DNA of 49,636 nt from NCBI RefSeq assembly GCF_021699195.1, contig NZ_SSXE01000129.1:1-49636 (forward strand), in the 5' to 3' direction. Shown piece by piece: positions 40,137 to 48,663 of the stretch. Position numbers and translations under genes: made by a program. Position 1 is the first letter of the stretch, and every line of letters begins with the position of its first letter. The notes under the pieces were generated by a model. The model saw only the letters and a program-made list of their open reading frames with translations, ran no database searches and was not told the DNA's origin. Origin of the DNA: Nonomuraea sp. MG754425 (lineage in GTDB: Bacteria > Actinomycetota > Actinomycetes > Streptosporangiales > Streptosporangiaceae).

Positions 40137-40982
40137 TCAGCCGGTGATGAAGGAGCGCAACAGGGAGAAGAACCGTTCGCCCTCGGTGTCAGGGATGAAG
40201 TGGCCCGAGCGTTCGAACACCTCCAGTCGTGCCTCGGGCAGGCCGTCCACGATCTCCCGCGCCGCGGACAGCGGGGTGATGGGGTCGCGGGTACCGGCCG
40301 CGACGAGCGCCGGGCATCGGATGGAGGCCAGACGCGCGGTCAGGTCGAACCGTGCGGTGGACATGAAGCTCATGGTGAGCCCAGGGTTCGCGATGATGCG
40401 GGTCATGGCTTGGATGTCGGATTCCGCGGGGAAGTTCGGGTCGGGGCTGTAGGCGGGTGCGCAGAGCTGCCCGAAGGCGGCGAACGTCTCCGGGGTTCCC
40501 TCGGTGAGGAACGCCTTGGCGGCCGTGGCGGCCTCGTCGCCGGCCTCGGCGCGGAAGCCCTCGACGATCCGGTCCAGGTCCCAGCGGGCGACGGTGCTCT
40601 GCAGGATCAGCTTGCCCGGGTGGCCGGGGTGGCGAGAGGCGTAGCTCATGGCTACGGCGCCGCCCCAGGACCAGCCCAGGACGATCGGTTGGACGATGCC
40701 GAGCGTGTCGCACAGGGCGCGCACGTCGTCGCCCCACTGGTCGAGGCTCCAGGTGGCCGGGTCGGAGTTCTGGCTGCGGCCGTTGCCACGCTGGTCGACA
40801 TAGACGACCTGAACCAGGTCGGTGAGCTGACCGTAGGCAGGCTTGAAGATCGAGTGATCGTGACCAGGGCCGCCGTGCAGCAGCAGGAGAGTTGGCTTCT
40901 CTCGCATCGTGTAGCCGTCAGGCTCCAGGGCGGCGCCTTCGACATCCACGTACAGCGACGTGCCGTTCACCTGAACACGCAT
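40137..40982 (-). CDS. Alpha/beta hydrolase, proline-iminopeptidase-like
   Basis: 281 residues from ATG 40982, selected for the GGAGGA site at 40988-40993; the open frame beyond is not protein-like. Hydrolase features: oxyanion HGGPGHDHS, VYVDQRGNGRS, nucleophile elbow GWSWGGAVAMSYA, acid in AGTRDPITPLS and histidine in FERSGHFIPD. The HGGPG and DQRGxGRS blocks are those of proline iminopeptidases and related esterases (S33). It may cleave N-terminal proline or small ester or amide substrates. No signal peptide, so cytoplasmic. The context gives no pathway. Confidence 0.88.
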   Translation of the reverse strand: MRVQVNGTSLYVDVEGAALEPDGYTMREKPTLLLLHGGPGHDHSIFKPAYGQLTDLVQVVYVDQRGNGRSQNSDPATWSLDQWGDDVRALCDTLGIVQPIVLGWSWGGAVAMSYASRHPGHPGKLILQSTVARWDLDRIVEGFRAEAGDEAATAAKAFLTEGTPETFAAFGQLCAPAYSPDPNFPAESDIQAMTRIIANPGLTMSFMSTARFDLTARLASIRCPALVAAGTRDPITPLSAAREIVDGLPEARLEVFERSGHFIPDTEGERFFSLLRSFITG

Positions 40983-41371
40983 GGGGATCCTCCAGTCGAT
41001 CAGGCGCTTGGCCAACTTTCCTGCTGAGTCTGGCCGCGCCCGGCGGAGGACACCATGAAGGCTCCCCCCGGACGACGGTAGGGGCCGCCCCACCACCGTC
41101 GGGGGCCCGCGCAGCGGGTAGAACTCGGGCCGGTAGGTGTCGGGCAAGACCGGATTCGCGTGCACGGCCGGTGGGAAGATGTTCGACATCGCGTGGTGGA
41201 ACTCGACCGTCCAGTTCACCCGTGGCGTGAGCCGCCCACCGGTAGGAGACGTTCGTGCTGTCCCACGTGTCGCTCCGGCCCAGGTCGCTGAGGACGCGCA
41301 TGCCGAATGCCGGGGTGGTGCGCAGCCGTTCGCCCGGCGAACCGGGCATCCTGGGCGGCGGAGGAACGCCA
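40983..41371. other. Unassigned sequence upstream of the hydrolase
   Basis: A minus-strand frame is open across this stretch (for example HANPVLPDTYRPEFYPLRG) but I recognise no family, and no start with a ribosome site is apparent. It may be remnant coding sequence disturbed by neighbouring transposon debris. Confidence 0.35.
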
Positions 41372-41481
41372 GAGATCCGCGCCCACCTCTCACCTCTGCT
41401 GTTCGAGCACATCAACTTTCCACGGGTTCTACCCGTTCAATCGCCCTGAGCTGGGCGGCAGGCTGCGCGAGCTGCTTGACA
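41372..41481 (+). pseudogene. Tn3-family transposase, C-terminal remnant
   Basis: The plus strand reads EIRAHLSPLLFEHIN, then after a one-base shift HGFYPFNRPELGGRLRELLD. This corresponds to the end of Tn3-type transposases (HLSPLxxEHINxxGxYxF...). Only about 35 residues remain. Together with the IS5 relics it marks this part as a repeated insertion target. Confidence 0.55.
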
Positions 41482-41617
41482 CCTCCTCTCGCAGGTCAGA
41501 GCACGATGATCTCGTCAGGCGCGTTGGCTGGTGTTGAAGGCTGGTGAGTCAGGCCGAGGTCGGCCGCCCGGGCTTGGACCAAGCGTTGGCGCTGGTTCAG
41601 CCCGGGCGGACTGAACG

Positions 41618-41926
41618 TCAGCAGCCCCAGCTGTCGTGATAGACGCCGTAGACATTCAGGTAGTAGCCGAGTTCTACCTTTTCCCGCGCCGGGACGCAAA
41701 AGTGCTGGTTGTGGGCGGAGATCCGGTAGGTAACCCAGATCTTTTCGCTCGTGTCCTTATTGCAGTTGCGGTAGTACTCCGTTCCGCTCATGGTGTAGTG
41801 GCCACACGGATCGTCCATGAGTGCGGCAGTGGGCCGCAGACCGGTTGACTGCGCGACGGCCGGCCCAGTGAGGGCGGCGAGACCGAGGGCGAGACCGAGA
41901 GCGGCCGTCTTCATCTGAGTACGCAC
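41618..41926 (-). CDS. Small secreted Cys-containing protein
   Basis: 102 residues from GTG 41926 (GGGA 6 bases upstream); ATG 41914 is possible. The signal peptide KTAALGLALGLAALTGPAVAQ ends near residue 25. The mature part has four Cys (DPCGHY, YRNCNKD, HFCVPAR and the terminal WGC) and many aromatic residues (GYYLNVYGVYHDSW). The layout resembles small secreted actinomycete proteins such as the DUF6355 family, but I cannot confirm it. Two disulfides are plausible. It is divergent from the second STAND gene. Confidence 0.65.
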   Translation of the reverse strand: MRTQMKTAALGLALGLAALTGPAVAQSTGLRPTAALMDDPCGHYTMSGTEYYRNCNKDTSEKIWVTYRISAHNQHFCVPAREKVELGYYLNVYGVYHDSWGC

Positions 41927-42157
41927 GTTGATTCCCGTTCTGTGGAGGACTCCGGTCCGGATGACCTTGAGCCGTGTTTCGGGAGCCACCGGGATGTGTG
42001 GCGGCGTCCATGGCCTGATCGTGCTGTCGGCCGTGGGAGGGGCAGAAGGGGTTTCCCGTCGCCCTGTGGGCCCGGGGAGCAGGGAAACCCGGAGGTACCA
42101 GCACAAGCTTCGCCCACTTAATGCGTCCGACCCATCACCATCTGTAAAGTCTTGCGG

Positions 42158-45100
42158 GTGCGTGAGGGCATGGCGGATGGCCCGCCCGCTCCGACGGGCG
42201 ACGGTGGTTCGGGGATGGCTCCCGGTGCCGCGTTGCGGCGGCTGCGGGCGGCGCGCGGGCTGTCGCTGAACGAGTTGTCCCGGCTGACTCACTACAGCAA
42301 GGGCTATCTGAGCAAGGTTGAGACCGGTGAGAAGGCGCTGTCTGTCGGGGTCGCGCGTCGGTGCGATGCGGTTCTGGAGACCGATGGAGAGCTGACCGAG
42401 CTGGCCGAGTTGATCACGGAAGTGCGGGAGGGCTGCCCTTATCGAGGTCTTCAGCCCTACGAGCCTGAGGATTCCCGCTGGTTCTTCGGCCGGGACCGGA
42501 CGGTGGGCGTGCTGGTGGGGCGACTGACCGAGCGGATGCCGGGGCGCGGACCGCTGATCGTGGTGGGCCCATCGGGGGCGGGCAAGACGTCCTTGCTGCG
42601 GGCGGGACTGCTGCCGGCCCTGCGCCGAGGGGTGCTGCCGGCGCCCGGATCCCGCTCGTGGCCGGTCGTCGCGTTCACACCGGGCGAGCATCCGGTCGCC
42701 GGGCTGCTGGCCAGGATCGGCGCGCTTACCGGGTTCGACCCCGCACACCTGGCTGGCGTCCTCGCGAAAGATCCCGCTCTCTTCGCCGGGCAGGTAGCGG
42801 AGGCGGTGAACGGCGGGACACGCGGTGGCGATCCCGCCGCCCGGCGCCGTGTGGTGCTGGTCGTTGACCAGCTTGAGGAGATTTTCACGCTGTGCGGCGA
42901 GGAGGCCGAGCGCCGGGTCTTCCTGACTGCAGTGAACGCCCTGGCCGTCGCCGGCCCGACCGGCCATCCTGCGGCGCTGGTGGTGCTCGGCGTGCGCGCC
43001 GACTTCTACGGCCACTGCCTCCGTTTTCCCGCCCTGTTGGAGGCCCTGCGCGAGGGGCAGGTGCCGCTGGGCCCGATGAGCATCGCGGAGCTGCGCGAGG
43101 TCATCACCGGCCCCGCCCGCGCCGCTGGCCTGACCCTGGAGCCGGGCCTTGTGGAACTGCTGCTGCGCGACCTCGGCGTGTCACCGGACGCCCCCGAACA
43201 CGGCCCAGGCCCTGAGCCTGGCGCTCTGCCGCTGCTGTCCCACGCGCTGCTCGTCACCTGGCAGCGCCGGCGCGGCGGCACCCTGACCGTCAAGGACTAC
43301 CAGCTGACGGGCGGCATCGGCGGCGCCGTCGCCACCACTGCCGAGCGCGTCTACGGCGGGCTTGACCCGCACGGCCAGGAGATCGCGCGCCGGCTGTTCC
43401 TGCAGATGGTGTGCGTGGGTGCGGACAACACCGAGACCCGCCGCCCGGTCGACGTGCGCCGCCTGCCCGAGTCGCCCTTCCCGCCGGTGGCTACGGCCGC
43501 GGTGGTCGAGGCGTTCGCCGGGGCCCGGCTGCTGACCCTGGACGCCGAGGCGACGTGGCCGGCGCACGAGGTGCTGCTGCGAGCCTGGCCGACGCTGCGC
43601 GAGTGGATCCTCGCCAGCCGCGCCGACCTGCGGCTGCGCCGTCGGCTCCTGGAGGCGGCTGAGACGTGGGAGCGCGAGGGGTGCGACCCGTCCCTGCTTT
43701 ACCGCGGCACTCTGCTGCAGGCGGCGCAGGACTGGGCGGTCGGCGCCGACACCGCGCTGAGCGCGCCGGAGCTGGAGTTTCTCGAGGCCGCTATTGCGCT
43801 GCGCGACGCGGAGGAGGCCGCGGCTCGTCGCCGCGCCAGCCGCCTGCGACACCTGGCCGTCACGCTCGCTGTCCTGCTGGTGCTGGCCTGTTCGGCCACC
43901 GGTTACGCGGTGCGCACCCGGGCGACGGCCACTGAACAGCGTGACCTCGCGCTGTCGCAAAAGGTCGCGGGCGAGGCCGCCGACCTGCGCGAGGCGGCGC
44001 CCTCGCTGGCGGCGCAGCTCAGCCTTGCCGCCTACCGGCTGTCGGCCACGCCCGAGTCGCGCAGCGGACTGCTCACCGCCTTCACCGCCCCGTACGCGGC
44101 GCGGCTGACGGCGGGCAAGGACATCAATCGGGCGTTGTTCAGCCGCGACGGTCGCACGCTCGTCGCGGCCGGTGACGACGGTGTCCGCCTCTGGGACGTG
44201 ACCGACACCCGCCGACCGGCCCTGCTGTCGGAGTTTGCCGCGGGCGGCGCCGACGTCGAGGCCGCCGCGCTGAGTTCCGACGCGCGCCGGCTCGCGACCG
44301 CTGGGCTCGACGGCTCCGTACAGGTGTGGGATTTGAGCGACCCGCGGCGGCCGGTCCTGGTATCCGGGTTCGCCGCCCACAGGAGGGCGGCCTGGTCGGT
44401 GGCCCTGACCGCCGACGGCGCCGTGGCGGCCACTGCGGGCGACGACGGCACCGCCCGGCTGTGGGACCTCTCCGACCCCCGGAACCCGGGCCCGCTCGCC
44501 ACGCTGACCGGCCACATCGGCGCCGTACGCGGCCTCGCACTCAGCCCCGACAACCGTACCCTCGCGACCACGGGCGACGACGACACCGGACGCCTTTGGG
44601 ACATCTCCGACCGGCGTCACCCGCGCTTCCTCGGCACTCTCGCCGGGCACGGCGAGGACATCTGGGCCGTCACCTTCAGCTCCGATGGCACCAAGATCGC
44701 CACCGGGAGCGACGACCGCACGGGCGGGCTGTGGGACGTCTCCGATCCGCGCCGACCGCGCCGGCTCGTCACCCTGCCCGGCCACTCCGGGCCGGTCATC
44801 GCCGCCGCGTTCGGCCCCGGCGGGCAGACGGTGGCCACCGGCGGCTGGGACCACGAAATCAGAGTGTGGGACGTGGCCGATCCCGGCCGGCCCCGCCTGG
44901 TCACCGTGCTGACCGGACACAGCGACACCATCGGATCCGTGGCGTTCAGCCCCGACGGGCGCACCCTGGCCAGCGCGAGCTGGGACCACACCGTCCGGCT
45001 GTGGGCGACCGGCGAACCTGTCGCGCGCGGTCACGAGGGACCGGTGCGCGCCGTGGCCTTCCTCCCCGGCGGGAGCCTGCTGGCCTCGGGCGGCGACGGC

Positions 45101-46054
45101 CGCATGGTGCGGCTTTGGGAGGTCGCTGATCCCTACCATCCCATCATGCGCGGTGTGCTCGCCAACCCGTCCGGCACGACGTACGCGCTGGCGTTCGGCC
45201 GGGGTGGCACGGTGCTGGCGGCGGCGGGCGAGGACGAGACGGTACGGCTGTGGGACGTCTCGGACCCGGCCGAACCGGTCGAGCTGCCCGCCCTCACAGA
45301 ACACACTGCCCGGGTCCGCACGGTCGCGTTCAGCCCGGACGGCCGAACGCTGGCTGCCGCCGGATTCGACAACACGGTGCGGCTGTGGGACCTCACCGAC
45401 CCGCGCCGGCCCGCACCGCTCGCCGCGTTCGACGGCCGGGCCGGCTCTCTATACTCCGTAGCGTTCGCCCCGGACGGGCGGAGGCTGGCGAGCGCGGGAG
45501 TCGACGGCGCCGTGCGGTTGTGGGACGTCTCCGATCCGCGCCGACCGGCCCTGACGGCCACGTTGCGTGGACACCAGGGCACCATCCAGGCGATCGGCTT
45601 CAGCCCGGACGGGAGCCTGCTCGCCAGCGCGAGCTTCGACCGGACGGCACGCCTGTGGAACCTCACCCCTCCCGGCGCACCGGAACTGCTCGCCACCCTG
45701 GCCGGGCACCGCTCCGGGGTCAGCGCGATCGCGTTCGACCGCCGGGGAGGCATCCTCGCCACCACCGGCGACGACCGGACCGTGCGGCTGTGGGATCTCG
45801 CGGACCCTGCGGCCCCGCGCCCCCTGGCCGTGCTCACCGGCCACGGCGACTCGATCCGCGCGGCAGCGTTCGGCTCGAGCGGGCGCACGCTGGCCACGGC
45901 GAGCGCCGACGGGACGGTGCGGCTGTGGGATCCCGACCCCGAGCGCGTGGCCGCCCGTGCCTGCGCCCTGGCCTACCCCGTCGTCACCCCGGCCGAGTGG
46001 GAGGAGCACTTCCCTGGGCTCGCCTTCGCGCCCCCCTGCCCGACCGGCTCCTGA
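42158..46054 (+). CDS. XRE-type HTH / nSTAND1 NTPase / 14-repeat WD40 protein
   Basis: About 1298 residues. An XRE helix-turn-helix (LRRLRAARGLSLNELSRLT, YSKGYLSKVETGEK) is followed by an nSTAND1 NTPase: P-loop GPSGAGKTS near 136, Walker B VVLVVDQLEEIFTLC near 234, GVRADFYGHC and ALPLLSHALL. A membrane helix LAVTLAVLLVLACSATGYAV lies near 565. Fourteen WD repeats follow, each ending xRLWDxSDPxxP, enough for two seven-bladed propellers. The start is uncertain: TAAAGT at 42145-42150 sits where a -10 box would place transcription at the GTG 42158 (leaderless), with TTG 42152 and ATG 42170 as alternatives. The repeats are far more regular than in the 3720-7562 protein. A sensor or conflict role is inferred. 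Confidence 0.88.
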   Translation: MREGMADGPPAPTGDGGSGMAPGAALRRLRAARGLSLNELSRLTHYSKGYLSKVETGEKALSVGVARRCDAVLETDGELTELAELITEVREGCPYRGLQPYEPEDSRWFFGRDRTVGVLVGRLTERMPGRGPLIVVGPSGAGKTSLLRAGLLPALRRGVLPAPGSRSWPVVAFTPGEHPVAGLLARIGALTGFDPAHLAGVLAKDPALFAGQVAEAVNGGTRGGDPAARRRVVLVVDQLEEIFTLCGEEAERRVFLTAVNALAVAGPTGHPAALVVLGVRADFYGHCLRFPALLEALREGQVPLGPMSIAELREVITGPARAAGLTLEPGLVELLLRDLGVSPDAPEHGPGPEPGALPLLSHALLVTWQRRRGGTLTVKDYQLTGGIGGAVATTAERVYGGLDPHGQEIARRLFLQMVCVGADNTETRRPVDVRRLPESPFPPVATAAVVEAFAGARLLTLDAEATWPAHEVLLRAWPTLREWILASRADLRLRRRLLEAAETWEREGCDPSLLYRGTLLQAAQDWAVGADTALSAPELEFLEAAIALRDAEEAAARRRASRLRHLAVTLAVLLVLACSATGYAVRTRATATEQRDLALSQKVAGEAADLREAAPSLAAQLSLAAYRLSATPESRSGLLTAFTAPYAARLTAGKDINRALFSRDGRTLVAAGDDGVRLWDVTDTRRPALLSEFAAGGADVEAAALSSDARRLATAGLDGSVQVWDLSDPRRPVLVSGFAAHRRAAWSVALTADGAVAATAGDDGTARLWDLSDPRNPGPLATLTGHIGAVRGLALSPDNRTLATTGDDDTGRLWDISDRRHPRFLGTLAGHGEDIWAVTFSSDGTKIATGSDDRTGGLWDVSDPRRPRRLVTLPGHSGPVIAAAFGPGGQTVATGGWDHEIRVWDVADPGRPRLVTVLTGHSDTIGSVAFSPDGRTLASASWDHTVRLWATGEPVARGHEGPVRAVAFLPGGSLLASGGDGRMVRLWEVADPYHPIMRGVLANPSGTTYALAFGRGGTVLAAAGEDETVRLWDVSDPAEPVELPALTEHTARVRTVAFSPDGRTLAAAGFDNTVRLWDLTDPRRPAPLAAFDGRAGSLYSVAFAPDGRRLASAGVDGAVRLWDVSDPRRPALTATLRGHQGTIQAIGFSPDGSLLASASFDRTARLWNLTPPGAPELLATLAGHRSGVSAIAFDRRGGILATTGDDRTVRLWDLADPAAPRPLAVLTGHGDSIRAAAFGSSGRTLATASADGTVRLWDPDPERVAARACALAYPVVTPAEWEEHFPGLAFAPPCPTGS

Positions 46055-46298
46055 GCCGGAACCGCCCTGGTGGGGAGACTACCTGCGCTGTATGTCATCA
46101 GGCCCGGTTGTGGCCGTTTCACCTGACCCGGCCGTGAAACAGCGCCACGAGCGTGGCGTGGGTCTGCTCGATCGGCCGCACCTGACCTGCCCAACATGCC
46201 GTCCGGACCCCAGATACTGTGCGCCAAGTACGAGGCGGCACACTGGCAGAGGCCAATGATCGAGTGATCCGTGTTCCTGCCTGATCGCCTGGGAGATG
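46055..46298. other. Gap after the second STAND gene
   Basis: About 240 bp without recognisable genes or a clear terminator hairpin. The stop codon of the STAND gene is followed by GC-rich sequence, and the first mobile-element debris begins near 46299. Confidence 0.35.
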
Positions 46299-46474
46299 TC
46301 ACTGTTCGTGGTCGCCGGGGGCGTAGCGGCTCCATGGGCTTCCGGCCGCGGTGGCGAGTCATATCGCGTGGCCACGGTTGATCGCGCGTTCGACGACGTT
46401 GCGCGCTTGGTAGTACTCGGCGTCGAAGCCGTTGGGCCATCCCCCGGCCGAACCGCGCCGACGCCGGTTGGCAC
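46299..46474 (-). pseudogene. Fused remnants: IS5-like transposase tail and integrase 3' end
   Basis: The minus strand first gives NRRRRGSAGGWPNGFDAEYY then QARNVVERAINRG, the NVVER block near the end of IS5-type transposases. In another frame it then ends LATAAGSPWSRYAPGDHEQ before a TGA at 46299-46301. The same ending, with shared nucleotide sequence, closes the integrase relic at 47152. Neither piece is functional. Confidence 0.45.
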
Positions 46475-46541
46475 GTTGGTCGCATGGTTTTCGGGGATGG
46501 TGTGGCGGATCTTGCGGCGGTGCGGGGGCTCGATCGGACCT

Positions 46542-46750
46542 TCAGTCCAGTGCCCGGAAGCTGGCGTATCGGCCGTGAACGGACTCTCCCCGTGAGACCG
46601 GGATGAAGACCCAGGTCCGGCAGTTCGGGTCCGGGAAGACCAGGATCGTGCCCTCGGTACGGTTGAGGACGGTGGATTCCTCGGTGAAGCCCTGATAACG
46701 GACGCCGGGCTGCGGATCGTTGACCATCTTCACCTGGCCGGACGCCGCGA
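46542..46750 (-). pseudogene. C-terminal fragment of a small secreted protein (I36 / crystallin-like pattern)
   Basis: The frame reads VKMVNDPQPGVRYQGFTEES, VLNRTEGTILVFPDPNC, RTWVFIPVSRGESVHGRYAS and ends FRALD-stop. The alternation of strand-like segments with DPNC and the closing YASFRAL resembles beta/gamma-crystallin-like peptidase inhibitor I36 proteins. There is no signal peptide or start, because the 5' end is replaced by a transposase fragment. Confidence 0.4.
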
Positions 46751-46756
46751 AGATCT

Positions 46757-47041
46757 GTCGGCGAGGGTGGGCAGGCCGGCTGAGGCTGCGGCGTACAGCG
46801 CGCCCAGCACGTGCAGGCGGGCGGCGGTCAGATCGTGGACCGAGCCCGGTTCGACCTCGGCGATCCACAGGGGAAGCCCGTTGGGGGCCGAGAGGGCCTG
46901 CAGGTTGCCGGTGTGCTGGTGGGCCTTGCCGGAGTACCAGGCGTCGATGGGCTCGCCCTTGACGCTGATGGTCTGCTCGGCGCAGCGATCGGTGGCGATC
47001 AGGGTGCCGTCGAGGATGACGTAGGCCGTCTCGCTCGTCAC
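46757..47041 (-). pseudogene. DDE transposase fragment (IS5-like, DDE_Tnp_4 type)
   Basis: About 95 residues: AYVILDGTLIATDRCAE with the first catalytic Asp, then DAWYSGKAHQHTGNLQ, LPLWIAEVEPGSVHDLTAA with the second Asp, and GLPTLAD, where the third catalytic segment should follow. The homology stops precisely there and continues in unrelated sequence. Lacking both ends, it is inactive. Confidence 0.75.
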
Positions 47042-47151
47042 GGTCCTATGCTGCCGCGACTCGTGGCCGGAGAACTCCTTGACGGGGCGCCATCACTGGC
47101 GACTCGTGTAATCAGGTGTCGCCTATTCGATGCTTCTGATGCTGATAGCTG

Positions 47152-48172
47152 TTACTCAGCGTGATCGCTGTCTGGGGCGTAGCGGCTCCAAGGGCTCGCG
47201 GCGGCGGTGGCGATGCGGCTGGTCTGCTGGTCGGTGTAGCCCAGCATTCGAGCGACAACCAGTGCCGGTGCTTGCAGGACCAACTGCCGCAAGGCAGAGG
47301 TTCGGCTGTTGAGGGCAACAATGTGATGAGTGCGGAGTGGCGTAGGTCGTGCAGGGTCCACCCGGGCGCGGCGACGAGGTCTTCCAGGTCGGTGAGATCC
47401 GGGTGCGCGAGCGGTTTGGTCAGCTTGTTGAAGATCTCTTCAGCGCGCCGGTAGGACAGCCGGGCCCGACCGGTGACCGGGTCCAGGTCGCCGGCGGCGA
47501 GGGCGACGCGGGCGCGCCGCTCGGTGAGGAACACCAGCCCCTTACTGCGCCGGCGAGCAATTTCGGTAGAAGGCGCGCAGTGCGGGTCTGCCAGACGATG
47601 ATGTCGACCGCGCTGCCCTTGCGGGTGACCCTGGCGCGTCGGTTGCGCCGGTCCAGGTGCTCGACGTCCAGGCCGAGTACCTCGCTGGCGCGCGCGGCGG
47701 TTTCCGGAGCGGAGCCTCCAGATCGAAACAGCGCCTCGATGTTGGCGACGGCCAGCGCGCGAGTCCGATCAGGGGCGCGGCCTCGCCGCCGGAGTCGGCG
47801 GGTCGGGTCGGTGCTCAGCCAGCCCTGGTCCATCCAGAAGGTCACCGCGGAACGGAGGGCGTCCCGGTGTCGGTTGAAGGTCGCGGCGGCGCGGCCGTTC
47901 CACTGGCGGGCGAACCAGACGGTGAGTCGCTCGGTGCCCTGTTCGTCGTCGAGTTCGGCGAGCAGGGCGTGGCTGCCGGACGGGGCGAACTCGGCGATCA
48001 AGGCGCGCAGGGTGGGAGCATGTCGACCCGACCCAGGTTCGACGGGGCGTTCTGCCTGCTCGATTTTGGCAGTATCGCAGATGACAGCTTTTGCACTCGC
48101 CGACTGGCCAGTCGAAGTGGACACGATCGAACGGGCTCGGCTGGACTCGACCGCCAGGAAGCCGGTCGGCAA
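47152..48172 (-). pseudogene. Tyrosine-type integrase, frameshifted
   Basis: The N-terminal part (about 48172-47560) reads ALLAELDDEQGTERLTVWF, FNRHRDALRSAVTFWMDQGW, LDVEHLDRRNRRARVTRKG, as in phage-type integrases. A shift near 47540 leads to LTERRARVALAAGDLDPVTG and GWTLHDLRHSALITL, the HxxR box with catalytic His and Arg. Another shift leads to LVVARMLGYTDQQTSRI and the end SPWSRYAPDSDHAE-stop at 47152. The catalytic Tyr region is not clean. It probably once mobilised a local element. Confidence 0.75.
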
Positions 48173-48663
48173 CTGTCGAACCCGACTCGAAAGTCGCGGA
48201 ACCTGATCGCCGCATTGCAGCGTGATCGAGCCAACTCGCTGATCTCTGCGCCGGCCTTGAGCGGGCCGCAGCCGTCAATGACCCACGAGATGCATCCGCT
48301 CGGTCCAGCGCGAGGCGGTGGAGGCCAGGCGATCTTTGGCCGGGACCCTCCGGCCCGAGCCCGACCTCAGGTGAGGAGCACGCGGCCGGAACCTTCTGGA
48401 CAAGCATTGACAGAAAATATTTTTACATACAAGATCTCTTTTGCAATGCATGATGTCCGATATCCAGATCGACGTGAGCGGGCGGAGGCCCTGCTCACGG
48501 ACCGGTGCCCGCTCGTACCGGCTCTCGTCCCGTTTGAGCGGCGAGTACCGCCACCTGCTCGACAGCCCGCACCTGTTGCTCGTCGAGTTGCTCACCCACG
48601 ACGGGGGCGTGAGGACGCGCCGTCACCGTTACCCGCCGGCTGCCCTGGCTGAAGGAGAAGACC
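48173..48663. other. Gap with AT-rich promoter-like segment
   Basis: No assignable gene. At 48400-48445 the sequence is unusually AT-rich for this genome. TTGACA (48407-48412), a 17-base spacer and CAAGAT (48430-48435) form a plausible sigma-70-type promoter pointing at the SRPBCC gene. A short plus-strand frame (48450-48660) between them is not recognised. In related loci an ArsR regulator often precedes SRPBCC genes, but none is visible. Confidence 0.45.

Noticed and set aside
43181..45304. Minus-strand open frame of 707 codons
   Set aside because: It is antisense to the second WD40 gene, and its apparent repeats are only the mirror of the WD repeats.
44150..45950. Apparent tandem DNA repeat array or CRISPR-like periodicity
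   Set aside because: The periodicity is the coding repeat of WD40 units. There are no short constant repeats with unique spacers anywhere in the window.
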